NCBI RefSeq assembly: GCF_965279545.1
Contig: NZ_OZ257250.1
Coordinates: forward strand, 3,038,001-3,102,000
Length of the DNA stretch: 64,000 nucleotides
Reading direction: 5' to 3'
Origin: Methylibium sp965279545
Lineage (GTDB): Bacteria; Pseudomonadota; Gammaproteobacteria; Burkholderiales; Burkholderiaceae_C
The notes beneath the pieces were generated by a model. It ran no database searches. It was given only the letters and a program-made list of their open reading frames with translations, and was not told where the DNA came from. Shown piece by piece: positions 39,225 to 48,722 of the stretch; within the stretch, counting starts at the first letter, position 1, and each line of letters begins with the position of its first letter. The translations under genes were made by a program, and so were the position numbers.

Positions 39225-39234
39225 GACGAAGCAG

Positions 39235-39573
39235 TCATGGCACCGAAATGGCCTGGGCCAGTTCCGTCACCGTGATCCAGCCCGCATAGGGCTGTCCCGT
39301 GAGGGCTGCCGAACGGATCGCATCGACCAGTTCATCCACCTCGGCGTCATCGCAAAGAAGTTCGAGCTTGTATTCGTTGACGACCTCGTCGCCGAGGTCG
39401 ATCGAGTAATGGCGGTCTTCATCGGCCAGCGGCAGCAGCGAACCCTTGACCATGTACACCGCCAGGTTGTGCCCCTGGGCCTTCAGAGCCGAGCCCCATG
39501 CCGCCGTTCCCTTGACGGCGGCGATCACATCGGCCACACGATTGCGATGAACGTAAGCCTTGATTTCCTTCAT
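39235..39573 (-). CDS. P-II-like signalling protein of a metal-efflux operon
   Basis: 112 residues from ATG 39573 (AAGGGG precedes by six bases; an upstream ATG at 39588 is less likely). It has the ferredoxin-like GlnB fold pattern (KEIKAYVHRNRVADVIAAVKG..., NEYKLELLCDDAEVDELVDAI) but lacks the uridylylated T-loop tyrosine region. Divergent P-II-like proteins occur next to CzcA-type pumps; a role in sensing or gating is inferred. Confidence 0.75.
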   Translation of the reverse strand: MKEIKAYVHRNRVADVIAAVKGTAAWGSALKAQGHNLAVYMVKGSLLPLADEDRHYSIDLGDEVVNEYKLELLCDDAEVDELVDAIRSAALTGQPYAGWITVTELAQAISVP

Positions 39574-39616
39574 GTCATGCCCCTTCAATGAAAACGAATG
39601 CCGTAACGGCCGTGGC

Positions 39617-40336
39617 TCATGCCATCAGCTCCAGCAGGTAGAGCGCGACGAAGCCGGCGAAGAACGACGCGGTGATCAGCGGCGTTTCCTTGACCTCGTG
39701 CGCTTCGGTGAGCAATTCCTCGATGACGAGGTACATCAGCGCGGCGGCACCAAACGACAGCACGATCTCCAGCGCCAGGCCAGACAGGCCCGAGAGAAGA
39801 GAACCACCCAACAGGGCGCCCAGAACCACCAGGACGCTCAATCCGGTGACCGTCAACAGGCTGCGTGCGCGGCCGACCTTGGCCTCGGTCAGGCTGGCGG
39901 CCACCGAGACACCGAGGAACAGCAGTTCGAGAGTCAGCGCGACCACCAGCAGCGTGCCGACCCGTTCCCCCGCCGCGAACCCGACGCCGATCAGCAGCCC
40001 GTCGAGAAACACGTCGATGCCCACCGCGATCAGCAGTCCGGCCTTGCCGTCGCCGGATTGCTCGTCTTTCTGTTCGATGCGCTCCGTCAGCGCCTTGACC
40101 CCGAGCATCAAGGCGACGCCGAGCACGAACCCGATCACCACGCCGAGCGGTCGATGCTCTCGGGTCATCTCTGGCAGCAACTCCCCGGCGACCACGGCCA
40201 TGACCACGCCCGCCGCGAAGTGTTGCACCAAGCTGCGCGTCTTCTCGCTCGGGACCTTGACGACAGCGATGGCACCGCCGAGCACGGTCGCCGCGACTGG
40301 CATCAAGGTCAGGCCGAGGATGTGAGCCAGTGCCAC
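39617..40336 (-). CDS. ZIP-family metal transporter
   Basis: 239 residues with about eight helices. The helix-4 and helix-5 ZIP motifs appear as HFAAGVVMAVVAGELLPEM and DVFLDGLLIGVGFAAGE; the latter deviates from the canonical HN-x-x-DG. ZIP proteins move Zn and related cations into the cytoplasm, which is odd next to an export pump unless it balances or works in reverse. GTG 40336, 1 bp after the czcA stop, is the likely start; M20 is an alternative. Confidence 0.8.
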   Translation of the reverse strand: MALAHILGLTLMPVAATVLGGAIAVVKVPSEKTRSLVQHFAAGVVMAVVAGELLPEMTREHRPLGVVIGFVLGVALMLGVKALTERIEQKDEQSGDGKAGLLIAVGIDVFLDGLLIGVGFAAGERVGTLLVVALTLELLFLGVSVAASLTEAKVGRARSLLTVTGLSVLVVLGALLGGSLLSGLSGLALEIVLSFGAAALMYLVIEELLTEAHEVKETPLITASFFAGFVALYLLELMA

Positions 40337-40337
40337 G

Positions 40338-43300
40338 TCACGCACCCTGCAAGACAGCATCGGCCCGAATGCGCCGCGCCTCGGCGCGAAGCTCGGACCA
40401 TTCGTAGATCAACGGCAACAGCAGCAGCGTCAGCGCCGTGGAGGTGAACAGCCCGCCCACAACGACAGTGGCGAGTGGCCGCTGCGTTTCGGCGCCGACC
40501 CCGGTGGACAGCAGCATCGGGATCAGGCCGAGGATGGCAACCGACGCGGTCATCAACACGGGCCGCAATCGCAGCGCCGCGCCCTGCCGCACCGCGTCGC
40601 GCACCGCAAGCCCCTTGCGTCTCAGGTCGTTCAGGAACGACACCATCACGATGCCGTTCAACATCGCCACGCCGAACACCGCGATGAAACCGATCGCCGA
40701 CGGCACCGACAGGTACTGCCCGCTGACGAAGAGGCCAACGATGCCGCCGATGATCGCGAACGGCACGTTGGCGATGATCAGCGACGCATGGCGCACGGAG
40801 TTGAACGCGGTGTACAGCAGCATGAAGATCAGCCCGATCGTCAACGGCACGATCACCGCCAGACGTGCCATCGCGCGCTGCTGGTTCTCGAACGCACCAC
40901 CCCACTCGACCCAGTAGCCGGCCGGCAGCTTGACCTGCTCCTTGATCTTCGCGTCAGCCTCCTTCACGAAGCTGTCCACATCACGGCCCTTCACGTCGAG
41001 CTGCAGCACGGCATAGCGCTGCAGTGCCTCGCGGCGCACGAAGGAGTAGCCCTCGTCCAGCTCGATGGTCGCGACCTGCGAGAACGGCACCAGCGCGCCC
41101 TCGCCGGTGCGGATCGGGATCGCCGCAATGGCCGTGGGATCGACGCGGAACCCGTCGGCCAGCCGCACCGCGATGTCGAAGCGCTTGGTGCCGTCGATAA
41201 GCGTCGAGACCGCCTGCCCGCCGATGCCGGCCTGCACGACTTCGAGAATCTCGTCGGCGTTGATGCCGTAGCGCGAAGCGGCCTCGCGGTTGACCTTGAT
41301 CACGAGCTGCGGTTTGCCCTTGTTGGCCTCGGCCGAGAGGTCGGCCGCGCCGGGCACCTTGTCGAGCACGCCTTTCAGCTGTGCGGTCAGGCGGTCAAGC
41401 GTTTCCAGGTCTTCGCCGTAGAGCTTCAACGCCAGCGTCGCCCGCACGCCAGAGATCAACTCCTCGACGCGCGACTGGATCGGTTGCGTCGCGCCGAAGA
41501 CGACGGTGGGCACGACCTTCTCCATCGCCTCCTGCATCTCGGCGGCCAGCTTGGCATAGGTGATCTTCTCGGGCCACTCGGACTGCGGCTTGGTGTCGAG
41601 GTTGATCTCCATGTAGTTCACGTCGGTGGTCTCGCCACCTTCGGCGCGGCCGATGGTGGCCAACACCGAACGCACCTGCGGGAACTTCTTGTGCAGCTCG
41701 TCGCTGACGACGTTGGAGACGCGGATCGACTCGTCCAGCGAAGTCGAAGGGATGCCCGTCACGCGGAACTGGATCGTGCCCTCCTGCAGTTGCGGCATGA
41801 ACTCCTTGCCCAGGAACGGGAACAGCGCCAGCGAGCCGACCAGCAGCACGAGCGCCGAGCCGATCACGAGCTTCTTGCGCTCCAGCGCCCAGTCGAGCAG
41901 CGGCAGGTAGGCTTTCTTGGCCCAGCGCACGAGGAAGGTGTCGCGCTCCTCTTTCGGCTTCAGGATCAGCGCAGCCAGCACCGGCACCAGTGTCATCGAC
42001 AGCAGCAGCGAGCCCACCATCGCGAAGGTGATGGTGTAGGCCATCGGCTTGAACAGCTTGCCTTCCAGCCCGGTCAACGAGAACAGCGGCAGGAAGACAA
42101 CGATGATGATCAGGATCGCGAACGCGACCGGATTCACGACCTCGCGTGCGGCTTCGAGGATCAGGTGGGTCTTCTGGGTCGGCTTGCCGGATTCCTTCGC
42201 ATGAGCGAGCAAGCGGAAGGCGTTCTCGACCATCACCACCGCCCCGTCCACCATCATCCCGGTGCCGATGGCCAGGCCCGCCAACGACATCAAATTGGCC
42301 GACACGCCGAACTGCTGCATTAGGATGAAGGCGATCAGCATCGCCATCGGCAGCGTGACGATGACGACGATGGCCGAGCGGAATTCGCCGAGGAACAGGA
42401 ACAGGATGATCGCGACCAGCACCGCGCCTTCGACCAGCGAACTCTCCGCCGTCTTCAGCGCCTTCTCGACCAGCTCGGTGCGGTCGTAGATCGGCACCAG
42501 CGACACCCCCTTGGGCAGCGCGGCTTGCGCCACGGCGAGCTTGGCCTTGACGGCATCGACGACGTTCTTCGCGTTCTCGTTCACGCGCGAAAGCGCGATG
42601 CCGAGCACCGCCTCCTTGCCGTCGCGCGTGACGGCGCCGAAGCGCGGTGCCGCGGCCTGCTTGACCTCGGCCACGTCGCGCACGTAGATCGGCGCGCCGT
42701 TGCGCTCGGCGACCACGATGCCAGCGATGTCGGTGGTGCTGGCGACGAGCCCGAGCCCGCGCACCAGGTATTGCTCGGACCCCAGATCGATTGACTGCCC
42801 CCCTACCTGCTTGTTGTTCGCGGCCAGTCGCTCCATCACCTGCTTGAACGACAGGCCGTACTTGATGAGCTTGCGCGGGTCGATCTGCACCTGGTACTGC
42901 TTCTGGTCGCCGCCCCAGGACACCACGTCGTCGACGCCGGGCGCGGTGCGCAGGATCAGCCGCACCGTCCAGTCGTGCAGCGTGCGCAGGTCCATGCTGC
43001 TCAGCTTCTTGTCGGCCGATTCGATCGTGTACCAGAAGACCTGGCCCAGGCCCGAGCTGTTGGGGCCCAGCACCGGCTCGCCGTAGCCTTGCGGCAACCG
43101 GCCCTTGGCCTCCTGCAGCTTCTCGCCGACCAGGCGGCGGGCGAAGTAGATGTCGACGTTGTCCTTGAAGTAGATGCCGACGTAGGACAGGCCGAATAAC
43201 GAGACCGAACGCACTTCCTCGACGCCGGGCAGGCCCGCCATCGCGCCTTCGATGGGTGTGGTCAGCAACTTCTCAACGTCTTCGGCCGCGAGGCCGGGCG

Positions 43301-43457
43301 ACTCGGTGTAGATGTTGACCTGGATGGGGGTTACGTCCGGGAACGCATCCACCGGCACCTGACGGAACGCCTGGACGCCCAACCCCACGACGATGAGGAA
43401 GGCGACGAGCACGAGAACCTTGTAACGCAGTGAAGCGTCGACGATGGCATTGAGCAT
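40338..43457 (-). CDS. czcA: Heavy-metal efflux RND pump CzcA-type
   Basis: 1039-residue inner-membrane pump of the HME-RND family. The proton-relay block reads AIGTGMMVD404GAVVMVE411N: the second aspartate and glutamate of CzcA are kept, but the first aspartate of the CzcA DFG motif is a glycine. It therefore falls outside the classical Zn/Co/Cd signature and also lacks the CusA signature; the metal is uncertain. It follows czcB after 25 bp and is followed by a ZIP gene. Confidence 0.9.
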   Translation of the reverse strand: MLNAIVDASLRYKVLVLVAFLIVVGLGVQAFRQVPVDAFPDVTPIQVNIYTESPGLAAEDVEKLLTTPIEGAMAGLPGVEEVRSVSLFGLSYVGIYFKDNVDIYFARRLVGEKLQEAKGRLPQGYGEPVLGPNSSGLGQVFWYTIESADKKLSSMDLRTLHDWTVRLILRTAPGVDDVVSWGGDQKQYQVQIDPRKLIKYGLSFKQVMERLAANNKQVGGQSIDLGSEQYLVRGLGLVASTTDIAGIVVAERNGAPIYVRDVAEVKQAAAPRFGAVTRDGKEAVLGIALSRVNENAKNVVDAVKAKLAVAQAALPKGVSLVPIYDRTELVEKALKTAESSLVEGAVLVAIILFLFLGEFRSAIVVIVTLPMAMLIAFILMQQFGVSANLMSLAGLAIGTGMMVDGAVVMVENAFRLLAHAKESGKPTQKTHLILEAAREVVNPVAFAILIIIVVFLPLFSLTGLEGKLFKPMAYTITFAMVGSLLLSMTLVPVLAALILKPKEERDTFLVRWAKKAYLPLLDWALERKKLVIGSALVLLVGSLALFPFLGKEFMPQLQEGTIQFRVTGIPSTSLDESIRVSNVVSDELHKKFPQVRSVLATIGRAEGGETTDVNYMEINLDTKPQSEWPEKITYAKLAAEMQEAMEKVVPTVVFGATQPIQSRVEELISGVRATLALKLYGEDLETLDRLTAQLKGVLDKVPGAADLSAEANKGKPQLVIKVNREAASRYGINADEILEVVQAGIGGQAVSTLIDGTKRFDIAVRLADGFRVDPTAIAAIPIRTGEGALVPFSQVATIELDEGYSFVRREALQRYAVLQLDVKGRDVDSFVKEADAKIKEQVKLPAGYWVEWGGAFENQQRAMARLAVIVPLTIGLIFMLLYTAFNSVRHASLIIANVPFAIIGGIVGLFVSGQYLSVPSAIGFIAVFGVAMLNGIVMVSFLNDLRRKGLAVRDAVRQGAALRLRPVLMTASVAILGLIPMLLSTGVGAETQRPLATVVVGGLFTSTALTLLLLPLIYEWSELRAEARRIRADAVLQGA

Positions 43458-43482
43458 GGTTTGTTGTCCTTGTCCCGATGCG

Positions 43483-44682
43483 TCAGTGCTCGTCGCCGAT
43501 TTGCGACTTGAGCAAGCGGGCCTTGAGGGCGTAGGCCCCTGCGGTCACCACCTTCTCGCCGGCCTCCACGCCGGACTTGATGACGGTGCGGCCGGACAAC
43601 TTTTCGCCCGGCTCGATGGCGCGCGGCTCGTAGCCGCCATGCTCTTGCACGAAGATGGTCGGCTGGCCTTGCAGCAACAGGATGGCAGCGTCCGGCACCG
43701 CCAGCACCTCGCGTTTGGCGGCCGTGCCGGCACCGCTCGTCTCGATGGTGGCGGTGGCGAACATCTCGGGCTTTAGGCGGCCGTCCTTGTTCTCCACTTC
43801 GATGCGGGCGGGGATGGTGCGCGAGTCCTTGTCGAGCAGGCTGGCGATGTAGGTCACGCGACCGGCAAAGCGCTCGCCGGGATAGGCCGTGACGGTCACG
43901 GTCGCGGCCGATCCGGCCTTGACCTTGGCCAAGGTGTCCTCGGTCAGGTTGGCTTCGATCCAGACCTTCGATAGGTCGGCGACAGTGAACAGCGGGTCAC
44001 TCGGTGTGCCCAATTCGCCTACGGTTGCCTTCTTCTGAATCACGGTGCCGGCCAGCGGCGCGACGACCGCGAAGGTCGAGTTCGCGGCGCCGTCGGCCTT
44101 CGCCGACCCGCCGAGCAGGCGCAACTTGTCTTGCGCGGCACGCAGTTCCGCAGAGGACTTCTCCACGTCGGCCTTGGCACGAAGGAAGTCGCGCTGCGGA
44201 ATGACCTCGTCGGCGATCAGCGACTCGGCGCGCTTGAAGTCGGCCTGCGCGACGCGCTGGCTCGACTGCGCGTGCAGCAGCGCCGCCTGCGCTTCGCCGA
44301 TGGCCAGGCTGTCCAGCACGGCCAGCTGCTGACCAGCCTTGACCTGCGCGCCGAGGCCGGCCATCACCTGGACGATGCGCCCTTCGATGCGCGGCGCGAC
44401 ACGCGCGATGCGATCCTGGTTCGGACGAATGGTCGCGGTGACCGTGATCGTGTCGGCGAAGGCCTGCTGCGCCAGTGTCTCGACCTTTAGCCCGGCGCGT
44501 GCGGCTTCTTCTGCGGAGAGCTTCAAGCCGCCGGCTTCCTTGGCGCCTTCGGCTCTGACTTCCTTGCCTTCTTTCGCTTCCTTGGATTCGGCCGGCTTGC
44601 CGCCACCGCACGCGGTGAGCAGGGCAACCAGCGCAACGGCCAGCAGCGTCGAGACGAGCGAATTCGAGTTGATGTTCTTCAT
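43483..44682 (-). CDS. czcB: Efflux periplasmic adaptor CzcB-type
   Basis: 399-residue membrane-fusion lipoprotein (lipobox LTAC, then CGGGKPAESKEAKEGKE), with barrel-sandwich, alpha-hairpin and beta-barrel domains typical of CzcB. ATG 44682 overlaps the czcC stop as ATGA. It links CzcA to CzcC across the periplasm. There is no His-rich N-terminal metal-binding extension, which original CzcB has, so it is closer to a general HME adaptor. Confidence 0.9.
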   Translation of the reverse strand: MKNINSNSLVSTLLAVALVALLTACGGGKPAESKEAKEGKEVRAEGAKEAGGLKLSAEEAARAGLKVETLAQQAFADTITVTATIRPNQDRIARVAPRIEGRIVQVMAGLGAQVKAGQQLAVLDSLAIGEAQAALLHAQSSQRVAQADFKRAESLIADEVIPQRDFLRAKADVEKSSAELRAAQDKLRLLGGSAKADGAANSTFAVVAPLAGTVIQKKATVGELGTPSDPLFTVADLSKVWIEANLTEDTLAKVKAGSAATVTVTAYPGERFAGRVTYIASLLDKDSRTIPARIEVENKDGRLKPEMFATATIETSGAGTAAKREVLAVPDAAILLLQGQPTIFVQEHGGYEPRAIEPGEKLSGRTVIKSGVEAGEKVVTAGAYALKARLLKSQIGDEH

Positions 44683-46016
44683 GGTTGGTTTCCTTCCAGC
44701 GCCAGGCCGGCCGCAGCCTCCAGGGCGTGACGGGTAGCGTGGTAGTCGGCGAGAGCGTCGTTCAGGTCGCGGCGCGCATCGAGCGCCTGGCGGTTGACGA
44801 CGATCAGTTCGAGCAGCCCGATCTGGCCAGCGCGCTGCGACTTGAGCGAGAGCTGCTGGTTGTCGGCGAGCGCCGGCAGCATCGTTCCCTGCAGGCGCCG
44901 CACTCGCGATTCGAGGCTGGTGAGCTTCAGCCAAAGCGAGCTGACGCTGGCACGCGCATCGCGCAGGGCCGTCTCGCGTTCGATCTGCACCTGGCTCAGG
45001 TCGGTGCGTGCCTGGCCGATGCCGCTGGCGTTGCGTTTGAACAGTGGCAGGGGCACCGACACCGTCACTGTGGTCAGTCGCTCGCGGCCGTCGTTCGGCC
45101 CTTCGCGGCCGACGTTGAGACCCACCGTCACGTCCGGGTAGACGCTGGCCTGTTCGAGCCTCAGCTTGGCGGTGGCGCTGTTCTCTCGATCCTGCAATGC
45201 GCGCAGGCGGGGTTGGGCTTCGACCGACGCCATCAGTTCGCCGAGCGTCAGCTTGCTCTGCGGCAGGACCATCTCGCCGACCGCCTGCGGCAGGCTTCCC
45301 GGCGGGAGCTGCAGCGAGGCGGCCAGTTCGGTCCGTGCATCGAGCAACTGCTCTTGGGCAAGGGCCAGCTGATTGCGTGCGCGCTCTGCTTCGACGGTGG
45401 CAATGTTGGCGTCGAGCTTGGTGTCTTCGCCAGCGGCGCGGCGCTTCTGGATGGCTGCGGCGGTGTCATCGAACAGCTTGCCGGCTTCGGCTTCCAGCGC
45501 GACGCGCTGCTGCAGCGCCAGCACGTGATGGAAACGTTCCGAGGCCGCTGTGCGAGCGACGCGCCGCGCGTCCTCGATCTCCGAACGCAGCGCGGATAAG
45601 GCTGCGGCAGCAGCATCACGCCGGTGACCACGTTGGCCGCCGATCTCCAGCGTCTGCGAAATGCCGGCGCTCCATTCGCGCCGGGTCTCAGACCCGAGCC
45701 CGGCCTGCGGGACCGAACGCCGCGTCTGATCGACGGACAGCTGCGGGTTGCTGGACAGCAGCGCGTTTGCGTCGGTTTGGGCGCCTTCAGCAGCAGCGAG
45801 CTGCGCCTGCTTGGTCTTCAGCGCCGGGTTGGCCGCATCGGCCTGCGTCAACGCTTGCTGCAAGGTCAATTCCTGCAGCGTAGCCGTGGCCGGCGCCGAG
45901 GCCTGGGCCGGTGGTACAGGCTGTGCCTGGCTGGCAATGGGTATGAACAGAAAGGCGCTGTTCGCAACTGCGGCAGCTGCCATCGCGATGGCATGCGCCA
46001 GCGTCTTCGATCGCAT
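44679..46016 (-). CDS. czcC: Outer-membrane channel CzcC-type
   Basis: 445-residue TolC-family protein with signal peptide (FIPIASQAQP) and OEP repeats (QALTQADAANPALKTKQAQLAAAEG...). It is first of the czcCBA trio, with ATGA coupling to czcB. Outer-membrane tunnel for cations expelled by CzcA. It follows the CzcI-like gene after 107 bp. Confidence 0.9.
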   Translation of the reverse strand: MRSKTLAHAIAMAAAAVANSAFLFIPIASQAQPVPPAQASAPATATLQELTLQQALTQADAANPALKTKQAQLAAAEGAQTDANALLSSNPQLSVDQTRRSVPQAGLGSETRREWSAGISQTLEIGGQRGHRRDAAAAALSALRSEIEDARRVARTAASERFHHVLALQQRVALEAEAGKLFDDTAAAIQKRRAAGEDTKLDANIATVEAERARNQLALAQEQLLDARTELAASLQLPPGSLPQAVGEMVLPQSKLTLGELMASVEAQPRLRALQDRENSATAKLRLEQASVYPDVTVGLNVGREGPNDGRERLTTVTVSVPLPLFKRNASGIGQARTDLSQVQIERETALRDARASVSSLWLKLTSLESRVRRLQGTMLPALADNQQLSLKSQRAGQIGLLELIVVNRQALDARRDLNDALADYHATRHALEAAAGLALEGNQP

Positions 46017-46123
46017 CGAACTCTCCTTGTTGTGGGAAACAACAGACCGGAAGAATTCGGCGAGAAGTCGGTGCTACGCGTTGGTTTGAAGCCGGAAGAT
46101 CACGCGGGGACTTGCTCGCCGAA

Positions 46124-46492
46124 TCAGGCGGCGAGAGTCCATTTGGGGCGTTCGATCAGGTCGGGAACATTAGGAGAGTGACCCTGCACGCAAGTGCCTG
46201 GCGCGGCGTGCGGTACGGGCTCGATCTGGTATCCGAGCATGACGGGCGCCAGCGGCTGCGCGCAACTGATGTGGCAGTAGTCGCAATCGAGGTCTTCGTC
46301 GGCGATCGAGGTCTTCTTGTCCGGCGTGGCGTCGCCGGTGCACTGAAGCGACTTGCCCTGGTGCTTGTGGCTGTGGTGCCCGAAGTGGCTCACGCTCGCA
46401 GCTTGCTCATGCTGGCAATAGCTCGCGGCCGCACCCCAGGCGAACTGGAACGGCAGCCACAGCAGCAGAACGATGATGAGGAGACGGGACAC
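46124..46492 (-). CDS. CzcI-like secreted metal-efflux accessory protein
   Basis: About 122 residues from a GTG at 46492. The signal peptide LPFQFAWGAAA and YCQHEQ...HFGHHSHKHQ are typical of CzcI, the small periplasmic protein encoded before czcCBA in Cupriavidus. A CDYCHISC motif adds three cysteines and a histidine. CzcI is thought to affect czc regulation. The open frame runs 32 codons further upstream, but those codons give no signal sequence. Confidence 0.75.
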   Translation of the reverse strand: MSRLLIIVLLLWLPFQFAWGAAASYCQHEQAASVSHFGHHSHKHQGKSLQCTGDATPDKKTSIADEDLDCDYCHISCAQPLAPVMLGYQIEPVPHAAPGTCVQGHSPNVPDLIERPKWTLAA

Positions 46493-46535
46493 GGGCGAAG
46501 TGTAGCGACGATCGCGTGACGGAATGAAGAGCGCG

Positions 46536-48482
46536 TCAGACGCCTTTTGGCGTCGGCGCGGTCGAGCGCGTGTTGACCATGAACGCAATCGCCACTGCCA
46601 CCAAGACCGTCAACTGCGCGAGCAAGGTCTGCAACGTGGGGCGAATTCCAAGGATGTCGATGCGCGGGAAGGCGACCGGGCTGGTGTGAACCCAGCCCGC
46701 CTCCTGCAGGCCGGCAATGCCCTTGCCGGCGAGCACGACGGCCAGCACCGCTACCAGCAACGAACTCGCGGCGAAGAACTTGCCGATGGGCAGCTTTGCG
46801 CTGGTGCGCAGCAGAATCGCCGCGATCACGCCCAGGATGGCCATGCCCGCCGCCAGGCCGGCCAGCAGCGGCCAGCCATTTCCCTCGGTCCACAGCGCGG
46901 CATAGAACAGCACGGTTTCGAACACTTCGCGGTACACCGCGATGAAGGCCAGCGAGAACAGGAACCAGGCGGCGCGCTGGCTCAGCGCGGCCGACATCTT
47001 CTCCTTGAGGTAGACCTGCCAGCGCCCGGCTACGCTCTTCTGGTGCATCCACATGCCGACGCCGAGCAAGACGATTGCAGCGAACAACGAAGAGAATCCC
47101 TCGGTCAGTTCGCGGCTCGCGCCACTGACGCCGACGAGGTAGGTCGCCACGGCCCAGGTCACGCCACCGGCCGCCAGCGCGGCGACCCAGCCGGCATGCA
47201 CGTAGACCAGCACGTCCTGGCGCTCCGCCTTCTTGAGGAAGGCGACCATCGCCACGACCACGAGCAGTGCTTCCAGCCCTTCGCGCAGCAGGATGGTCAG
47301 AGCGCCGATGAAGGCAGCGGCGGCATCGTTCTCCGAAGGTGCCAGTGCCTTGTCGGCCTCGTCCAGCAAATGCTGCAGCGCCTGCGCCGATGCTTGCACC
47401 TGCTCGGCGTTGCCGTCGGCCACCTTCGCGCGGTAGGCCACCATCGCGGCCTCGATCTTTTCGAAGAGGGGGCGGTCGCGCGTCGCCAGCGCCGGCTCGA
47501 CGGGCTCGAAGCCGTCGAGGTAGGCCGACAAGGCCAGCTTGGTCGCGGTCATCCGATCACCAGTGCGCACGGCGGCGACACTCTCCGCGAGTTGGGCCTT
47601 GGCAACCGAGATGCCACCCGGCTTGTTCGCGGCCAAGGCCTGCGGATTGGCGCGCAGGTACGCCGTCACGGACTTCGCCGAGTCGGCGTCCAGGCGCCCG
47701 GCCAGCGCATGCTCGGAAGTCTGCGTCAACGCATCCAGACCCGCGATCGCCTCGCGTGCCTTGGCGCTGGTTTGCCAGACTTTTGCGCCCGCGGACCTGT
47801 TGGCTTCGGCGTATGGCAAGGTGCCGACGAAGAACGCAAGCGCCCAGCGGTCGTCTTCCGGCAGTGCGCCGAAGCTGGCCATCGCGGTGCCGTTGACGCC
47901 GTTGCTGATGACCTGATGCAGCGCGAACAACGATCGCTCGCGGGCCCGCAGATGCTCGGCCAATGCAGTCGGCTTCGGGTCCAAGGTCGCTGCTGCCGGG
48001 CCATCGCCGCGGCCTTCCAGGCCGTGGCAAGCGGCGCATTGCGCCTGGAACAGTTGCGCCCCGCGTTGGAGATCTGGCAACTGTGTGGGCGCGATGGGGA
48101 ATGGATAGGCTTTCAGCACGTCGCCAGCCAGGCCATGCGCCAGTTGCGCCACGGTGGCCGGCTCTGCCTTGTCCGCCACGGCGCTGCGCAGGCGAGCGGC
48201 CTGTGCCTGCAGCGCGGCACTGGCGCCAGTGCGCGGCAGTTCGGCGAGTTGCTTCTCGGCGGCTGCCGCGAACTCCTGCATCTCTGCGTATTCAGAAGCC
48301 TTCAACACGGCTCCGTTTGCGACTGCACCGCCGTAGTCGACGGCAACGTAGTCGAGCAACTGCCAGACCTGTTTGGCCTTGGCGTCGACGATCGGCTCGG
48401 CGGCGTATCCGTTAGACGCGAAGCCGGACAGCACTACCAACGCGAAGGCGATCAACGAGAGCGAGCGACGCAACGAAACCAT
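46536..48482 (-). CDS. Cytochrome c-FTR1 family metal permease
   Basis: 648 residues: signal peptide, a periplasmic domain with one c-type haem site (C149-A-A-C152-H153), a helical linker, and an FTR1/EfeU-type permease of seven helices with two REGLE-type motifs (REGLEALL and REVFETVL). Bacterial relatives import iron; the lead-uptake protein PbrT of Cupriavidus has the same architecture. A Fur-box-like site upstream favours iron, while the nearby Cd/Pb ATPase fragment favours a pbr-like origin; neither is decisive. Confidence 0.9.
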   Translation of the reverse strand: MVSLRRSLSLIAFALVVLSGFASNGYAAEPIVDAKAKQVWQLLDYVAVDYGGAVANGAVLKASEYAEMQEFAAAAEKQLAELPRTGASAALQAQAARLRSAVADKAEPATVAQLAHGLAGDVLKAYPFPIAPTQLPDLQRGAQLFQAQCAACHGLEGRGDGPAAATLDPKPTALAEHLRARERSLFALHQVISNGVNGTAMASFGALPEDDRWALAFFVGTLPYAEANRSAGAKVWQTSAKAREAIAGLDALTQTSEHALAGRLDADSAKSVTAYLRANPQALAANKPGGISVAKAQLAESVAAVRTGDRMTATKLALSAYLDGFEPVEPALATRDRPLFEKIEAAMVAYRAKVADGNAEQVQASAQALQHLLDEADKALAPSENDAAAAFIGALTILLREGLEALLVVVAMVAFLKKAERQDVLVYVHAGWVAALAAGGVTWAVATYLVGVSGASRELTEGFSSLFAAIVLLGVGMWMHQKSVAGRWQVYLKEKMSAALSQRAAWFLFSLAFIAVYREVFETVLFYAALWTEGNGWPLLAGLAAGMAILGVIAAILLRTSAKLPIGKFFAASSLLVAVLAVVLAGKGIAGLQEAGWVHTSPVAFPRIDILGIRPTLQTLLAQLTVLVAVAIAFMVNTRSTAPTPKGV

Positions 48483-48503
48483 GATGGCAGTCCGAACGCA
48501 TTC

Positions 48504-48522
48504 AATGCGAATGAGTTTAATT
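48504..48522 (-). promoter_or_regulatory. Candidate Fur box upstream of FTR1 permease gene
   Basis: AATTAAACTCATTCGCATT on the minus strand resembles the Fur consensus; the right half (TCATTC-x-CATT) fits well and the left half poorly. It lies about 22 bp before the permease start, with GATAAT just upstream at 48531-48526 as a possible -10. Weak single-site evidence. Confidence 0.4.
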
Positions 48523-48722
48523 TGTATTATCGTCGGAAGGCGCTCTGACGGATGAAATCCCGGGTCCCCATGTCGAGCGGCTAACCAGCGACCACCACGA
48601 CCAGCGCAGCGCACGGGCAGTAGGCACCGAACAAGTGCCAACTCCCTTGCTCCAACGCCGGGACGGCAATTTGTAGCGTGTTCATGCCGAACGCGCGCCA
48701 AAGTGGCGATCGGTAGACCGAC

